A stretch of 64,000 bases of DNA from Cinnamomum chago (Eukaryota > Streptophyta > Magnoliopsida > Laurales > Lauraceae), in the NCBI GenBank assembly GCA_038049695.1, contig CP142451.1, positions 41,923,001 through 41,987,000 of the forward strand. Direction: 5' to 3'. Positions 1 to 9,870 of this stretch are shown one piece after another. The notes beneath the pieces are model-generated. The model saw only the letters and a list, made by a program, of their open reading frames with translations, did no database searches and was not told the DNA's origin. Each line of letters opens with the position of its first letter. Positions within the stretch are counted from its first letter, which is position 1. Position numbers and translations under genes: made by a program.

Positions 1-828
1 AAAACATGTTAAGGACACAACACCTCATAGTTTATCATGCTACAAAAGATTTACCAAAAATAAAACAAAGCATGAAAACATATGATTAAGGAAAGTAGAG
101 CCTACTTGGTGATTTAACTTCATTAAGCCAAGCTTTAGCTTTCCTAAAGATCCCCTTCATCCCTTAGTTCATTTCCCTTTGATTGGCCTCAAAACCTCTC
201 AAGGATGGCCTCTTGATCATCAATTTTTTCAAAGGAATGAACCACTATTTATAGCCAAAAAGTGCCCAACGGCTCTTTCCCGGTCGACCTGGCCCTTCCC
301 CGGTCGACCTGGCCTTCACAACGGTCAAAAAACATACCGTTGATAGGAGCCCCAACGGCTCATTCCCGGTCGACCTGCTTGGGCTCGGTCGGCCGGGTCC
401 CTGTTGGGCCGGTCGACCGGGCCCACTGCGGGTCGACCGAGCCTGGGGACCCAAAATCCCTAAAATGCATATTTTGCATATTTTTCAAAGTTTCTCATGA
501 GGGAACTTTTGAGGCCACTGAACCAAGCATGAAATCATGTTTTAAATCACACTAAGAGGGTTAAAAACATGAGACACAAAAGGCCTAAAAAGATTCGAAA
601 CTTTTAAAACCAAAGGCTTGCTTGATTTCTAAAACTTCTTTTCAAAAACAAATGCATCCAAGTTTAAAACCAAAACATGCATAACTCAAAGATTCTCCAA
701 GTCTAAAAACCAATGCATGTATAAAAACAAGATTTCAAGATTTTCTAAATCAATGCATATGTGTGTAAATCAAATTATGCTAATATGATAATGCATCCAT
801 CAAATTGCAATATACAAAATTCCTAACA
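1..828 (-). mobile_element. LTR of the gag-only element family, cut by the window edge
   Basis: Read on the minus strand this begins with TGTTAGGA at 828 and follows the solo LTR at 4301-6491 with many substitutions until it leaves the window. It contains the GGTCGACC cluster (about 262-440) followed by a TATA box CTATAAATAG (245-254, minus), in the same order as in the solo LTR. It interrupts the gag frame of element B exactly at 828/829. Its other end, and so its target duplication, lies outside the window; the near-side candidate is TATGT at 829-833. Whether it is a solo LTR or part of a complete element cannot be told. Confidence 0.85.
245..254 (-). promoter_or_regulatory. TATA box in gag-only family LTR
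   Basis: CTATAAATAG on the minus strand, directly downstream of the palindromic GGTCGACC cluster. The same GCCGTTGGGCAC-type sequence precedes the TATA in the related LTRs at 4826 and 39434, which supports it as the LTR promoter. Confidence 0.6.
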
Positions 829-1717
829 TATGTTTCTTATTCTGCTGCTGCCTCTGGTTGTGCTGCTGGTAGTTCTGTTTCCTATCTTGAATGATCATGT
901 TATTAATATCTTCAAATGTGTATGCCCGTTTGACAGCTTCATCAAAGGTAGCTGGTGGAACTACTCCGATAGCATCTCTCATGATAATTGGGTTCAGTCT
1001 TTCCAAGAACTTGGTGATCTTCTTCTGCTCGGTGTCAATCAGTTCAGTGGCATATCTAGCCAATCTTTCAAACTTTGTAACATACTCCAAGACTGTCATG
1101 CTGCCCTGTTTGAGTTGCTGGAACTCAATAGTTTTCTGTCTCTTGATGTGGTTAGGGATGTACTTGTCTTGGAATTGTGTCTTGAATGCTGCCCAAGCAT
1201 CTTCTTTAGCCATAGCCATATACGGTTCCTTGACCGTTTGCCACCATTGGTCTGCAAGACCATAGAACAAAGAGGTTGTAAGATTGACCTTCTGTCATCC
1301 TATGCATATGAAGACATCAAATATTTTCTCGGTATTTGCCAACCAATCATCTGCCACTAGCGGGTCCTCATTGCCTGAGAATTCCTTTGGTCCTCTCTTC
1401 CTGAACCTCTCAAAGAGCACATTAGGGTCATGATCCCTATTGTTGATAACAATCTGTAGACCCAAAGGTTGAGCTTGTGGAGCATGAGGCCTGTTCTGTA
1501 GAACATCCAATAGTTACCTCTGAACTTGGGCCATTTCCTCATCTTTCTTTGCCATCTGTTCTTGGAACCTTGCCTGAGTCTCATTTTCTTGCCTCTGCAA
1601 TACTAACATGGCTCGCATGAGTTCTTGAAACTGAGTAGCTGTGGGTGCGTTGATCAGGTCCGACTCATTCTGATTACTGCCAGAAGCATTGTTATTTGGA
1701 GCTTTTCTTGGAGGCAT
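829..1717 (-). pseudogene. Gag of Tekay-like gypsy element B, truncated and with stops
   Basis: Minus-strand gag fragment of element B, the capsid precursor that packages retrotransposon RNA. The start is set at the MPPRK motif (1717), which matches MPPRK in element A. One reading frame carries a Gln-rich coiled segment, then FERFRKRGPKEFSG, QWWQTVKE, YIPNHIKRQKTIEF and GSMTVLEY, all characteristic of the capsid domain of Tekay-type chromoviruses and aligned with element A residue for residue in places. Two in-frame stops break it (near 1514 and near 1292). The frame ends in a Gln/Asn-rich tail where the LTR at 1-828 is inserted, so the zinc knuckle and all of pol lie outside the window or are lost. 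Confidence 0.88.
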
Positions 1718-1865
1718 GATGCAGTAAAACAAAACGTTAGTACATAATAAGCATGGTTTTAGTGTTCTCTCTATGTCTCACACTAAACGATTCTAACGAA
1801 TTCATGAATCCTTGCCACGATCCTAAGATCTTTCTACTTTCTTTTAAGTGTCTGAAACAAGTCCC

Positions 1866-1877
1866 GCTCTGATACCA
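1866..1877 (-). other. Primer binding site of element B
   Basis: On the minus strand TGGTATCAGAGC, the complement of the 3' end of initiator tRNA-Met, lies four bases after the LTR end at 1882. This fixes the LTR at 1882 as the 5' LTR of a minus-strand element whose gag lies to the left. Confidence 0.85.
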
Positions 1878-3079
1878 ATCCTGTCACGACCCCGGACCAA
1901 GATCCCCGAGCCCGGGTCCGCGACACGCGAATGATCATCCATCTGATTGATAATTTTATCCTTTAGTTAATTTCTCACAGGTTCCCACGGTGAGGATTCC
2001 TTGACACGTGGAATCTAGCTCACACGATCAAATATGCGGAAGCGTGTAGCAAATCACATCAAGACAAGCACAAGTAATATCTCAAGTGCAAGTATAACAT
2101 TAACAAAACAAGGTATCAAAAAGAGGAATTATAACATACAATCCGACCAAAATTCAAGTTTGAAAGTTAAGCAAAAGTAAGTTAAGTTGTTACATCCCAA
2201 AATAAGAGGCCAACAAAGGCCAATACAAAACTAAAAGTTCAACAACAATCCAAAACATGTGAAACGAATATCAAGACTCCGTCCGACGTCTAGTTGACAT
2301 CATTGGGCTGCCACTCACGAGCTGGGGGTGGCTCAAAAGACTCCTCTTGACGCTCCTTTTCAAAGGGAACGTCGCCTGCACCTGGGTACCAAAATAGCAA
2401 GAGTCAAACACGTCGGTTTGGTAGGTAATCAATTTAGGCATGAGCATAAACAATAGATGTTAAAGAACATGTTGCGACATTTGTTGAATTTGAAACAATT
2501 ACTTGACTGAGGTATATTTCAAAATATGAACAAAAACTAAGACACAAAAACAATGCTAGGATACGAAACAAACTAGCATGAATACTTACATATATCATGA
2601 ATCGTAAATCCACAAAGAGACCATCCTTTTTCTATCATTTATACAATGAAAAGAGCAAGCAAGCACGACAAGGACGATCTACATAATATGTAAGACCCAG
2701 ACCCGAGTGAACCCGATTAGTGTTAATTAAGTTGTGTTTTAGTTTTAAGCGCGTTTAGTGGATTTTGTTTAAGTTGGGAATGGATATAGCTTTGGGAATT
2801 TTGATTAGCATTGTGATTAGTGGGGCCCTTTGGGGGTTCCTTTTTTATGACTTTGCATGTGCTTGAGGATTTATCGGAGATTCTTGCATTCATTGTTTTA
2901 ATCCCGTTTTATTTGTATTATTAATCCCTACGACCTCTATGTTGATCCTGTGCCCGTTCGAGACCCCGAAACCCGATTTCATAGCCTTAAGGGCAAACCA
3001 GTCATTGTGCATTAAATCTGTACCCAAAACTTGATATTCCCGAAACCCGTGAAACATATACTTTTTGGAAACTAGATAT

Positions 3080-3110
3080 TTCGACGATCACTTTTCTCTT
3101 CTTCGTCGAA
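3080..3110 (+). promoter_or_regulatory. Conserved U3 inverted repeat TTCGACGA-N15-TCGTCGAA
   Basis: Two perfect 8-bp arms (3080-3087 and 3103-3110) separated by 15 bp, about 75 bp before the TATA box. The same arrangement is at about 13370-13400 (A 3' LTR), 19034-19064 (C, one change in the second arm) and 36717-36746 (G, perfect), and in altered form in B, E, F and J. A transcription factor dimer site or enhancer is an inference. Confidence 0.55.
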
Positions 3111-3182
3111 TTTATTAGAAGCCCCGAAAGCCAAGATTTCAGCCCTTGAATGTTTCAAGCGGTGGGACCCAACCCCACTTTT

Positions 3183-3192
3183 CTATAAAAAG
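3183..3192 (+). promoter_or_regulatory. TATA box of element A 5' LTR
   Basis: CTATAAAAAG, with an identical copy in the 3' LTR at 13471-13480. Equivalent boxes are TTATATAA in E (28866-28873) and F (31552-31559), minus strand, and CATATATAAG in H (23401). G, C, J and B lack a clear TATA at this position. Confidence 0.65.
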
Positions 3193-3430
3193 GGAACTCT
3201 CTTCTTCCTTTCCCTTTTCTTAGCTCAACTCCAATCTCAACCTAGGGTTTCCATTTTCTTCCTTCTTGCTCTTGCCTCCCATCACCAATCCACCACCAAC
3301 CTTGCACAAATTGAGAGGTTGAGATCATCATTTTTTTCCCCATCACCATAGCTCTCTATTGATACAATTGCTAAAGAAAACCCTCCATTCCAAGACTCCA
3401 TTTGAGCTCACCTTGCCCATTTGGAGAACC

Positions 3431-3441
3431 TACAAGTAAGC
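3431..3441 (+). other. Putative 5' splice donor in the LTR leader of A
   Basis: CAA/GTAAGC with the GT at 3436-3437, 253 bp after the TATA. The same position is GTAAGC in the 3' LTR (13724), GTAAGA in C (19392) and J (62165, minus), GTAAGT in B (17676, minus), E (28627, minus) and F (31337, minus), and GTGAGT in G (36389, minus). All fit the plant donor consensus. Use as a splice site is inferred. Confidence 0.5.
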
Positions 3442-4012
3442 AACATTCCCCATCTCTTAGATTTGTGTTTCTTTGATCTTGAAGAGGTCCTATTTTCATT
3501 ATTGTAAGGTTTCCCTTTCTATTTCATTGTTTGACCATTTTAAGGTTTGTTTTTGGGGATTTTGTTCATAGCTTGGATCTTTGGCTTGGAAGAGTATAAG
3601 AGTTTGATTTTCCTTGATTAAGATTATGAGCTTTCAATGGTTTTCATGAGGAATGTGGTTGATTTGTCATTTCCATTCATATTTATTGGCTTGCATTGAT
3701 TTTTGAAATAAATGCTTTGAATGAACCTTGCTAAATCATTTATTGTTTTGGAAACATATTGGTTATGGTATTTGTTGTCTTTTGGATATATCTTAAATGA
3801 AGGTTTGTGAGTTGGTTTCTCTTTCCTCTTGTGGTTGTTGTGGTTAAGAAGGAGGTGATGGAATGAACACATATTGGGGTTTTGGAGAAGTGTAGATAGA
3901 TGCATTGGAGGACCTCTTAGCTCAGGTTTATTGCAGGGATTAAATGGAAGTGAGGAGAATGGTTTTGAGGAGGAAAAATGGCTCAAATCTGAACACAGTG
4001 GGTGTTTCCCGT

Positions 4013-4290
4013 GCCTGGCGGTCACCTGTCGGCTAGCCGTCTGCTGACTGGCGGTTAACAGCCAAATAGCCGAACAGTCGCGGTTACTTTTCCAGAGAGC
4101 AACATTTTCCTCCTGAAAACACGATCATCCTCACGGTTAGCAAGCGGCTAACCGCCCAACCGAACCATTTCGGTTAAAATTCCAGTAACCTGTCTTTCTG
4201 TCAGGCCAATCGAGGTCAGCCGCGCGGTCTGCCAGCGGCTAACCGCCTAACCCAACGGTGGCTAACCGCCATCCGACTGCTAGGTAACCG
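4013..4290 (+). repeat. Palindromic repeat cluster in A 5' LTR (GGCTAGCC/GGCTAACC type)
   Basis: Repeated CGGCTAGCCG, CGGTTAACAG, GCGGCTAACCGCC and similar words, often paired as inverted arms. The cluster follows a conserved entry sequence (AATCTGAACACAGTGGG) and is matched, with differences, at 14321-14660 in the 3' LTR. Confidence 0.75.
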
Positions 4291-4663
4291 AAATCATCCA
4301 TGTTAGGGATTTTATAGATTGCAATTTGATGGATGCATTATCATCCAAGCATCATTTGATTTACACACTTGCATTGTTTTAGATAAACTTGAAATCTTGT
4401 TTTATTCATGCATTGTTTTTAAGATATTGTTTTATGCATGATTTGTTTCTAATCTTGGATGCATTTGTTTTAGAAAAGAGTTTTAGAAAATCAAGCTAGC
4501 CTATGTGTTTTAAATCTTTCAAAATATTTTAGGCTTTTTATGTTCCATGTTTTAAAACCCTTAGAATGATTTAAAACATGTTTTTAAAGCTTGATTATAT
4601 GGCCCAAATAGTTCCACAAAGAAATTGTTTGAAATTGCAAAAGTGGGATTTTGGGGCCCCTGC

Positions 4664-4806
4664 AGTGTCGCCGGTCGACCGGCGCAGAGGTCCTGGTCGA
4701 CCGGGAACACTGCAAGGCAAAAATGGCCTGGCGCACCAACGGTCAGAAATCCGACCGTTGTGTGATCCCGGTCGACCGAGGCCTGTGTGCCGGTCGACCG
4801 AGGACT
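4664..4806 (+). repeat. GGTCGACC palindrome cluster upstream of TATA in solo LTR
   Basis: Four copies of CGGTCGACCG-type palindromes within about 140 bp, plus an inverted pair AACGGTCAGA/TCCGACCGTT, ending about 20 bp before the TATA box at 4826-4835. The position, directly upstream of TATA, is shared by the other LTRs of this family and would suit a U3 enhancer. Confidence 0.7.
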
Positions 4807-4825
4807 AGCCGTTGGGCACTTTTTG

Positions 4826-4835
4826 CTATAAATAT
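4826..4835 (+). promoter_or_regulatory. TATA box of solo LTR
   Basis: CTATAAATAT preceded by GCCGTTGGGCAC, as in the related LTRs. Confidence 0.6.
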
Positions 4836-4993
4836 GAGTTCTTTCCTTTGCCAAAAGTTGGGAATTTTAAGCCCCTCCTTGAGAGGTTTTGAGGCATATT
4901 CAAGGGAAAAGAACCAAGGGATGAAGGGGAGCATTAGGAAAGCTAAAGCTTGGATTGATGAAGTTAAATCTCCAAGTAGGCTCTACTTTCCTT

Positions 4994-5592
4994 AATCATA
5001 TGTTTTCATGCTTTGTTTTATTTTTGGTAAATCATTTCTAGCATGTTAAACTATGTTTGTGTTGTGTCCTTAACATGTTTTATGTTTTGAATTGATTTAT
5101 TGTTTTGGATACAACACCATATGATTCAATCCAAGTAGTACTTAATCTTTGGTAAATCTAAGTAGATCATGTTAATGAAAGAACCTTTGAAATTATATGT
5201 AACATGATTCCTATACTTGGTTGAATCTTTGGTTGTTGTTTTCCATCATAAGAAAATCACTTTCAAAACTATCTTATGTTTTGGACTCAACTTCTTTACA
5301 AATCATATGTTTTCATGTTTTGTTTTAGCATTGGTAAATCTTTAGTAACATGTTAACCTATGATGTGTTGTATCCTTAGCATGTCTTATATTTTGAATAG
5401 ATCTATTGTTTTGGATACATCACCATTTGATTCAATCCAAGTAGTACTTTATCTTTGGTAAATCTAAGTAGATCATGTTAATGAAATATGTAACATGATT
5501 CATATACTTGGTTGAATCTTTGGTTGTTGTTTTTCCATCATAAGAAAATCTCTTTCAAATGTATCTTATGTTTTGGATTCAACATCTTTACA
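4994..5592 (+). repeat. Tandem duplication (about 300 bp, two units) within solo LTR
   Basis: Unit 1 (4994-5300) and unit 2 (5301-5592) both start AATCATATGTTTTCATG and both contain TTCAATCCAAGTAGTACTT and a TTGGTTGAATCTTTGG stretch. A third start word at 5593 is not followed by a further unit. It explains much of the greater length of this LTR. Confidence 0.85.
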
Positions 5593-6110
5593 AATCATAT
5601 GTGTATTATTGTTTTAAAGTTTCACAACTTGCCTTACTTTGATAGGTATATCATTTTCAAGTTGTCTTTATAATTACATATGATTTGTCCCCTCTTTACA
5701 ATCAAATCTATTTTTATGTTTTGAGCTTCATTGTTGATTTGATTGACATCCCTATGCATCACATGTTTAGAGCTAATCCATTTCATACAACTTGTGTATC
5801 TTTGACATCATTAACAAATTGTTACTTTTAACATGTGACTTGCATTACTTCCTCAATCATAAATGTTTTTGAGCTAAAATTTTCAAAAGCCTTAGGCATA
5901 CATTTATGAGCTTTCATTTTCAAAATGATTGAGGACCACACACACACACTTCATGTACTTTCATCTTTGCATTCCTAGTGTGAGTGTGTATTAGATTTAC
6001 ACTTCCATATCCGCCTATTTAAGAGGCAATGTAATGAGCTAAATTGAATCTCCATCAAGTGTAATTTAGACACTAAATTAGAGAGATAACCAACCTTGTG
6101 GTTGAAGAGG

Positions 6111-6245
6111 TTATTGCTTAGCCTATAAAAGCATAATGGATAGGTTGATGTTAAGCCTTGAAAAACATCAATGTAAAGGTTATTGCTTAGCCTTGGAAAG
6201 CATATTGTAAAGGTTATTGCTTAGCCTATTGAAAAGCATAAATAG
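6111..6245 (+). repeat. Minisatellite in the downstream part of the solo LTR
   Basis: Imperfect repeats built on AGGTTATTGCTTAGCC and AAGCAT, spaced roughly 30-35 bp. The same minisatellite, as reverse complement, is in the LTRs of the gag-only array (38650-38820, 44325-44525, 50030-50230). Confidence 0.75.
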
Positions 6246-8031
6246 TGGAAATCCGGTGGGGTGTTGGTTCACAAGCCGGTAGTGGATGTAGGCATTGAGG
6301 CCGAACCACTATAAATACTTGTGTGATGGTGATTGCTTTGTGGTGATTCTTTTGTTAGCTTCCGCATCTTGTATGATTAATCATCACATGTGACTAGTTG
6401 TTTTAAAGAAGTTAAAATTGTTTAAAATTGGTCATAATTGAAGCTCACCCTATTCACCCCCCCTCTAGGGTTCGGATCCCATGGACTTACAATCCAGACA
6501 ACCATTCCAGAGAGCTCCTCGCTCGAGCGATGAGCTTTGTCGGTCAAAGGCTATGTTTGGGATAATGACGAATTGTTTAAACATTTTGGGGTTATTCATT
6601 GAGAGCCCCTTTATATCAGGGAGACTTACTAGGCAATGTATGAGGTCATTCGAGAAAGAAACCACATCACGAAGATTTCATTTAAAGTTTTCAAAATTCA
6701 AAGTGTATAAGGAGCCCGATATGTCCCCAAACTCAAATAGTATCAAATTATTAATAGATCGACATACGGGATCCTTATTCACTTCAAATAAATCTTGAAC
6801 CCGATACTTTACCCGAAATTTCAATTGTTTATTGTACTTTATTGATCCCGAGATTTATACTACATGCCTTGTTTTCCCGAAAGCATTGAAGTACACTTCC
6901 AACGGTTACTTGTCTTGAAGTGCATTGTACCACATGAAATGACAGTGTGCCCTTGAGCACCCCCATCCTACCCGTTTATTTATTTGTACTTGATTTATTT
7001 GTACATGTCTCGATTTGTTATTTGACCTATTAGTCGGCACCACTGAGCTTGGATAACCCTGTTGGTCTGATCCACCGACTTGGAGATCCCCCTCTTGTCC
7101 CGCCAGCTACAGTTTGGATCCCGCTACCCGGTTATTACCGTGGTCTTGTCTCGATGCCGCAGATTGCTACTGTGGTTCCCGTTGCCCAGCTCGCTACCGT
7201 GGTCATGTATAGTATATGTGTATGTATTTATAAGATCCACTGCTTCTACTCACCTCGAGTGACTGAGATCAGTGCCTAGTTATTGCTCTGTCACTTTAGT
7301 GATAGAGGTCTTAGCTTCGTGTGGTTGCCATCTTGCTTGTTTCCCGTTTCCTTGGTTACTTTAAATGTTTTACAATGCCTACTTGTATTTGAATAAATGT
7401 TTTATCTCGTTCATAGAAATTGTTATTTAAACAGGTTTAAATGCTTTTGGAGGTAAATTCATTTATTATCATATTGTCATTGTATTTTACCCATTTGCCA
7501 AACCGTCGTGTTTGACCCACCTTTTGGTACTCAGATCCCGTTGTTGGTTTTCCCGAGGAGGAGCACGAGGAGGCGGTCGGAGAACCGCAGCAGTTAGTCG
7601 AGTGGCATGCTGATAATGTCATTTAGACATTGGATTGCTAGAGAGAGATAACATTTTGGGAAAACTTTTAACCATTCTTTTGGGGATTGATATTTTATTT
7701 ATATTGGCCTTTGTTGGCCTCTAATTTTGGGAAATGTAATTAAATGTTCGTTGTATAAACTTTAACTTACCTTGGGGTAACATGCTAATGATCATTGCTC
7801 ATTCTGATACAGTACTATACTTGTGTTATTATCTTTATGATTAGAAATGGATTGAATATTTGATTTGCTACAACTTCTGCACTTAATAGAAATGTTCATA
7901 TATGGTTGTGATATCCTCACCGCGGACACCTGTGGGAAATTAAATAAATGTATGGCATTAAACCGATGTGGTACATCATTAGTCCCGATCCCGGATTAGT
8001 CCTTCGGGCCCGGTCCGGGGTCGCGACAGGC

Positions 8032-8043
8032 TGGTATAAGAGC
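8032..8043 (+). other. Primer binding site of element A
   Basis: TGGTATAAGAGC starts three bases after the 5' LTR. It differs by one base from TGGTATCAGAGC, the complement of the initiator tRNA-Met 3' end that is intact in element B. Confidence 0.85.
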
Positions 8044-8163
8044 GAGACGTGTTTCAAGCAATTAAAAGAAACTAGAAATCCGAAGGACGTGGCGAGGACT
8101 CGTTAGATTCTTTATTAGCTAGTATCGTGTGAGCAATGTGTGACCCTTTATTTGATTATTATG

Positions 8164-8184
8164 TGCTAACAACTTGTTTTGCAG
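8164..8184 (+). other. Putative 3' splice acceptor just before gag of A
   Basis: A branch-point-like TGCTAAC (8164-8170) is followed by ACAACTTGTTTTGCAG, ending four bases before the gag ATG at 8189. In element B the same place has the stronger branch word TACTAAC (1736-1742, minus) and a T-rich tract, but the terminal AG is absent (ACTG instead of GCAG). Splicing is an inference. Confidence 0.4.
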
Positions 8185-8188
8185 CATC

Positions 8189-9540
8189 ATGCCACCTCGC
8201 AAGAGACCGGTAAATGGCGACCCCTCTGGTAGTAATAGTGATCACACTGGGCCAGTTGAAGAGGATAGGGTTGATAACAACACGCCAAATCAATTCCAAC
8301 AAATGATGCAGGCAATGCTTGACCAACAGCGTCAGGCCAATGAGAATCAAACTAGATTGCAAAAGCAAATGCTTAAGAGAGAGGAAGGTCATGCAAGAGA
8401 ATTGGCAGAAATGCAGAGGTAGTTGTTAGAGGTATTACAGAGAAGGCCCGAACCGGCTCAACCTCAACCCGCTATTGTCACCAATTAGAGGCAACATGAC
8501 CCAAACGCTTTGTTTGAGCGGTTTCGGAAGAGAGCTCCGAAAGAGTTTCTTGGGACAAAAGATCCATTAACTGCAGATGACTGGCTAGAGCATACGGGGA
8601 ACATCTTTGAGATCTTCCAGTGCACCGGAGGAGATAGAGTGAAACTAGCATCATCTCTCTTTAGCGGTACAGCGGACAGATGGTGGAAGACGGTTAGGGA
8701 GGAATATGGGACCATGGCTGATGTAGAGATTTGGGCAAACTTCAAGAGGCAGTTCCATGATAAATATGTACCCGCCCACATCAAAAGACAGAAGGCAATA
8801 GAATTCTAGAAGCTTGTGCAAGGGAGTATGACAGTCATCGAATACCTTACTAAGTTCGAGAGATTGTCTAGATATGCTCCCGAATTGGTGGATACAGTGG
8901 AGAAGAAGATTGCAAAGTTCCTAGAGGGACTTAACCCTTTCATTGAGAGAGATGCTACCGGAGTAGTGCCACCTGCAACTTTCGATGAAGTTATCAAGAG
9001 GGCCTATAAGTTTGAGAACTTTCACAACAAGATCCTTAGAATCCAAGGCAATGGACAAGCTCATCAGCAAAACTACAAGCAGAAGAGTCAACAGAACAAG
9101 AGACAGAGGCCAGAACAAAATGCTCAGGGTCCCTTGGTTTGCACCCACTGTGGGAAGAACCATGAGAGTGCACAGTGCCGCACACTGACAGGAGCGTGCT
9201 TCAGATGTGGTTCCATGACCCATCAGATGAGAGATTGTCCAAGGCAGAATAGACAGAATCAGCAGCAGCAAGGGGCACAACGTCCAGCACCACCACAGAA
9301 TGCGATCATTGTCCAGAATCAAGCAAGGCCACTCCAGCAACAAGCACCACAACAGCAGCAGCATAGACCATAGCAGCAACAACAACAGGCTCGTCAGCAG
9401 GGACAGAACCAAAATCAGCGTGCACCGCAATAGCATAGGAATGCACAACAAGGCAAGCCATAGCAAGCTCCAAATAGGCCACAACATCGAGGGCAAATCT
9501 ATGCAGTCAATAGAGCTGATGCAAAGGCAGCGGGAAATGT
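8189..9540 (+). pseudogene. Gag of element A (capsid and zinc-knuckle nucleocapsid), with in-frame stops
   Basis: Gag packages the genomic RNA of the element into cytoplasmic particles. The start at 8189 (MPPRKRP) follows the putative acceptor. One frame runs through an N-terminal coiled, Gln-rich segment, the capsid domain (FERFRKRAPKEF, DRWWKTVREE, YVPAHIKRQKAIEF, GSMTVIEYLTKFERL), then two zinc knuckles near 9141-9179 (CTHC-KNH-C, with one residue fewer than usual before the His) and 9199-9240 (CFRCG-TH-C), then a long Gln/Pro-rich tail. TAG stops interrupt it at 8420, near 8486, 8807, 9371 and twice more in the Gln-rich tail. Several fall where relatives have Gln (CAG), for example IEF-stop-KL against IEFQQL in element B, so single C-to-T changes explain them. 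Confidence 0.9.
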
Positions 9541-9870
9541 AGTGGAAGGTACACTTCTTGTTTGTGGGATAAAAGCTAGGATTTTATCTGACCCTGGCTC
9601 TACACATTCATTCTTATCCCATGAATTTTCTAAGTTGATTGATATGCATGTTAGATAACTTGAGTTCATTTTGACTGTGGCAGCCCCAGTAGGCAAACAA
9701 GTTATCTGTACAACATATTACCCTAGTTGCACAGTTCAGATAGGAGAAGTGGTTCTAACCGCAGATCTCATTCTATGAGAGATGTTTGATTTTGATGTCA
9801 TCCTAGGGATGGATTGGCTAGCAGGGTACCATGCCACAATGGATTGTTTCCATAAAACCCTTACCTTCAA
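9541..9870 (+). pseudogene. Aspartic protease region of element A
   Basis: In the gag frame, a retroviral-type aspartic protease that would cleave the polyprotein. DPGSTHSF (Asp codon 9590-9592) marks the active-site loop; the Asp-Pro-Gly form is one I recall as common in this clade. The second signature, [10 protein letters not shown] (about 9789-9818), links it to the RT region. Stops lie near 9656 (TAA) and 9776 (TGA, just before the MFDFDV stretch). The domain is otherwise recognisable over its full usual length of about 100-120 residues. Confidence 0.82.

Larger units (their letters stand above)
4301..6491 (+). mobile_element. Solo LTR of the gag-only element family, inside A's 5' LTR
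   Basis: Termini are TGTTAGGGAT and GGACTTACA, with the 5-bp duplication ATCCA at 4296-4300 and 6492-6496. The 3' LTR of A reads straight through this point near 14660 (ATCACCCAGATAACC), so the empty site is present in the same window. It is related to the LTRs at 38392-51536 (shared start, GGTCGACC cluster, TATA, TTGCTTAGCC minisatellite, and end) but is a longer subfamily: 2191 bp against 1735-1768 bp. About 300 bp of the excess is a tandem duplication at 4994-5592. No internal region remains. Confidence 0.95.
2689..8028 (+). repeat. 5' LTR of element A, interrupted by a solo LTR
   Basis: Runs from TGTAAGACCC to GGGTCGCGACA. It matches the 3' LTR (12968-16189) along its length except for the 2191-bp insertion at 4301-6491 plus its 5-bp duplication. 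In transcription order it holds the U3 inverted repeat (3080-3110), TATA (3183), a splice-donor-like site (3436), the palindrome cluster (4013-4290), and a tail that includes a GCTCGAGC palindrome near 6524. Confidence 0.93.

Noticed and set aside
830-1360. Plus-strand ORF of 176 codons
   Set aside because: It is antisense to the gag fragment of element B, whose motifs are clear.
3624-4025. Minus-strand ORF of 133 codons, seen again at 13939-14301
   Set aside because: It recurs only because both lie in the two LTRs of element A. It runs antisense to the LTR, has no domain, and its ends differ between the copies.
4664-4806. GTCGAC and CTCGAG sites looking like cloning linkers
   Set aside because: They occur many times inside LTRs with perfect target duplications and with natural sequence variation, so they are genomic.
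8921-9496. Long Leu-rich minus-strand ORF of 191 codons
   Set aside because: It is the antisense of the Gln-rich gag tail; CAG runs read as CTG (Leu) on the other strand.
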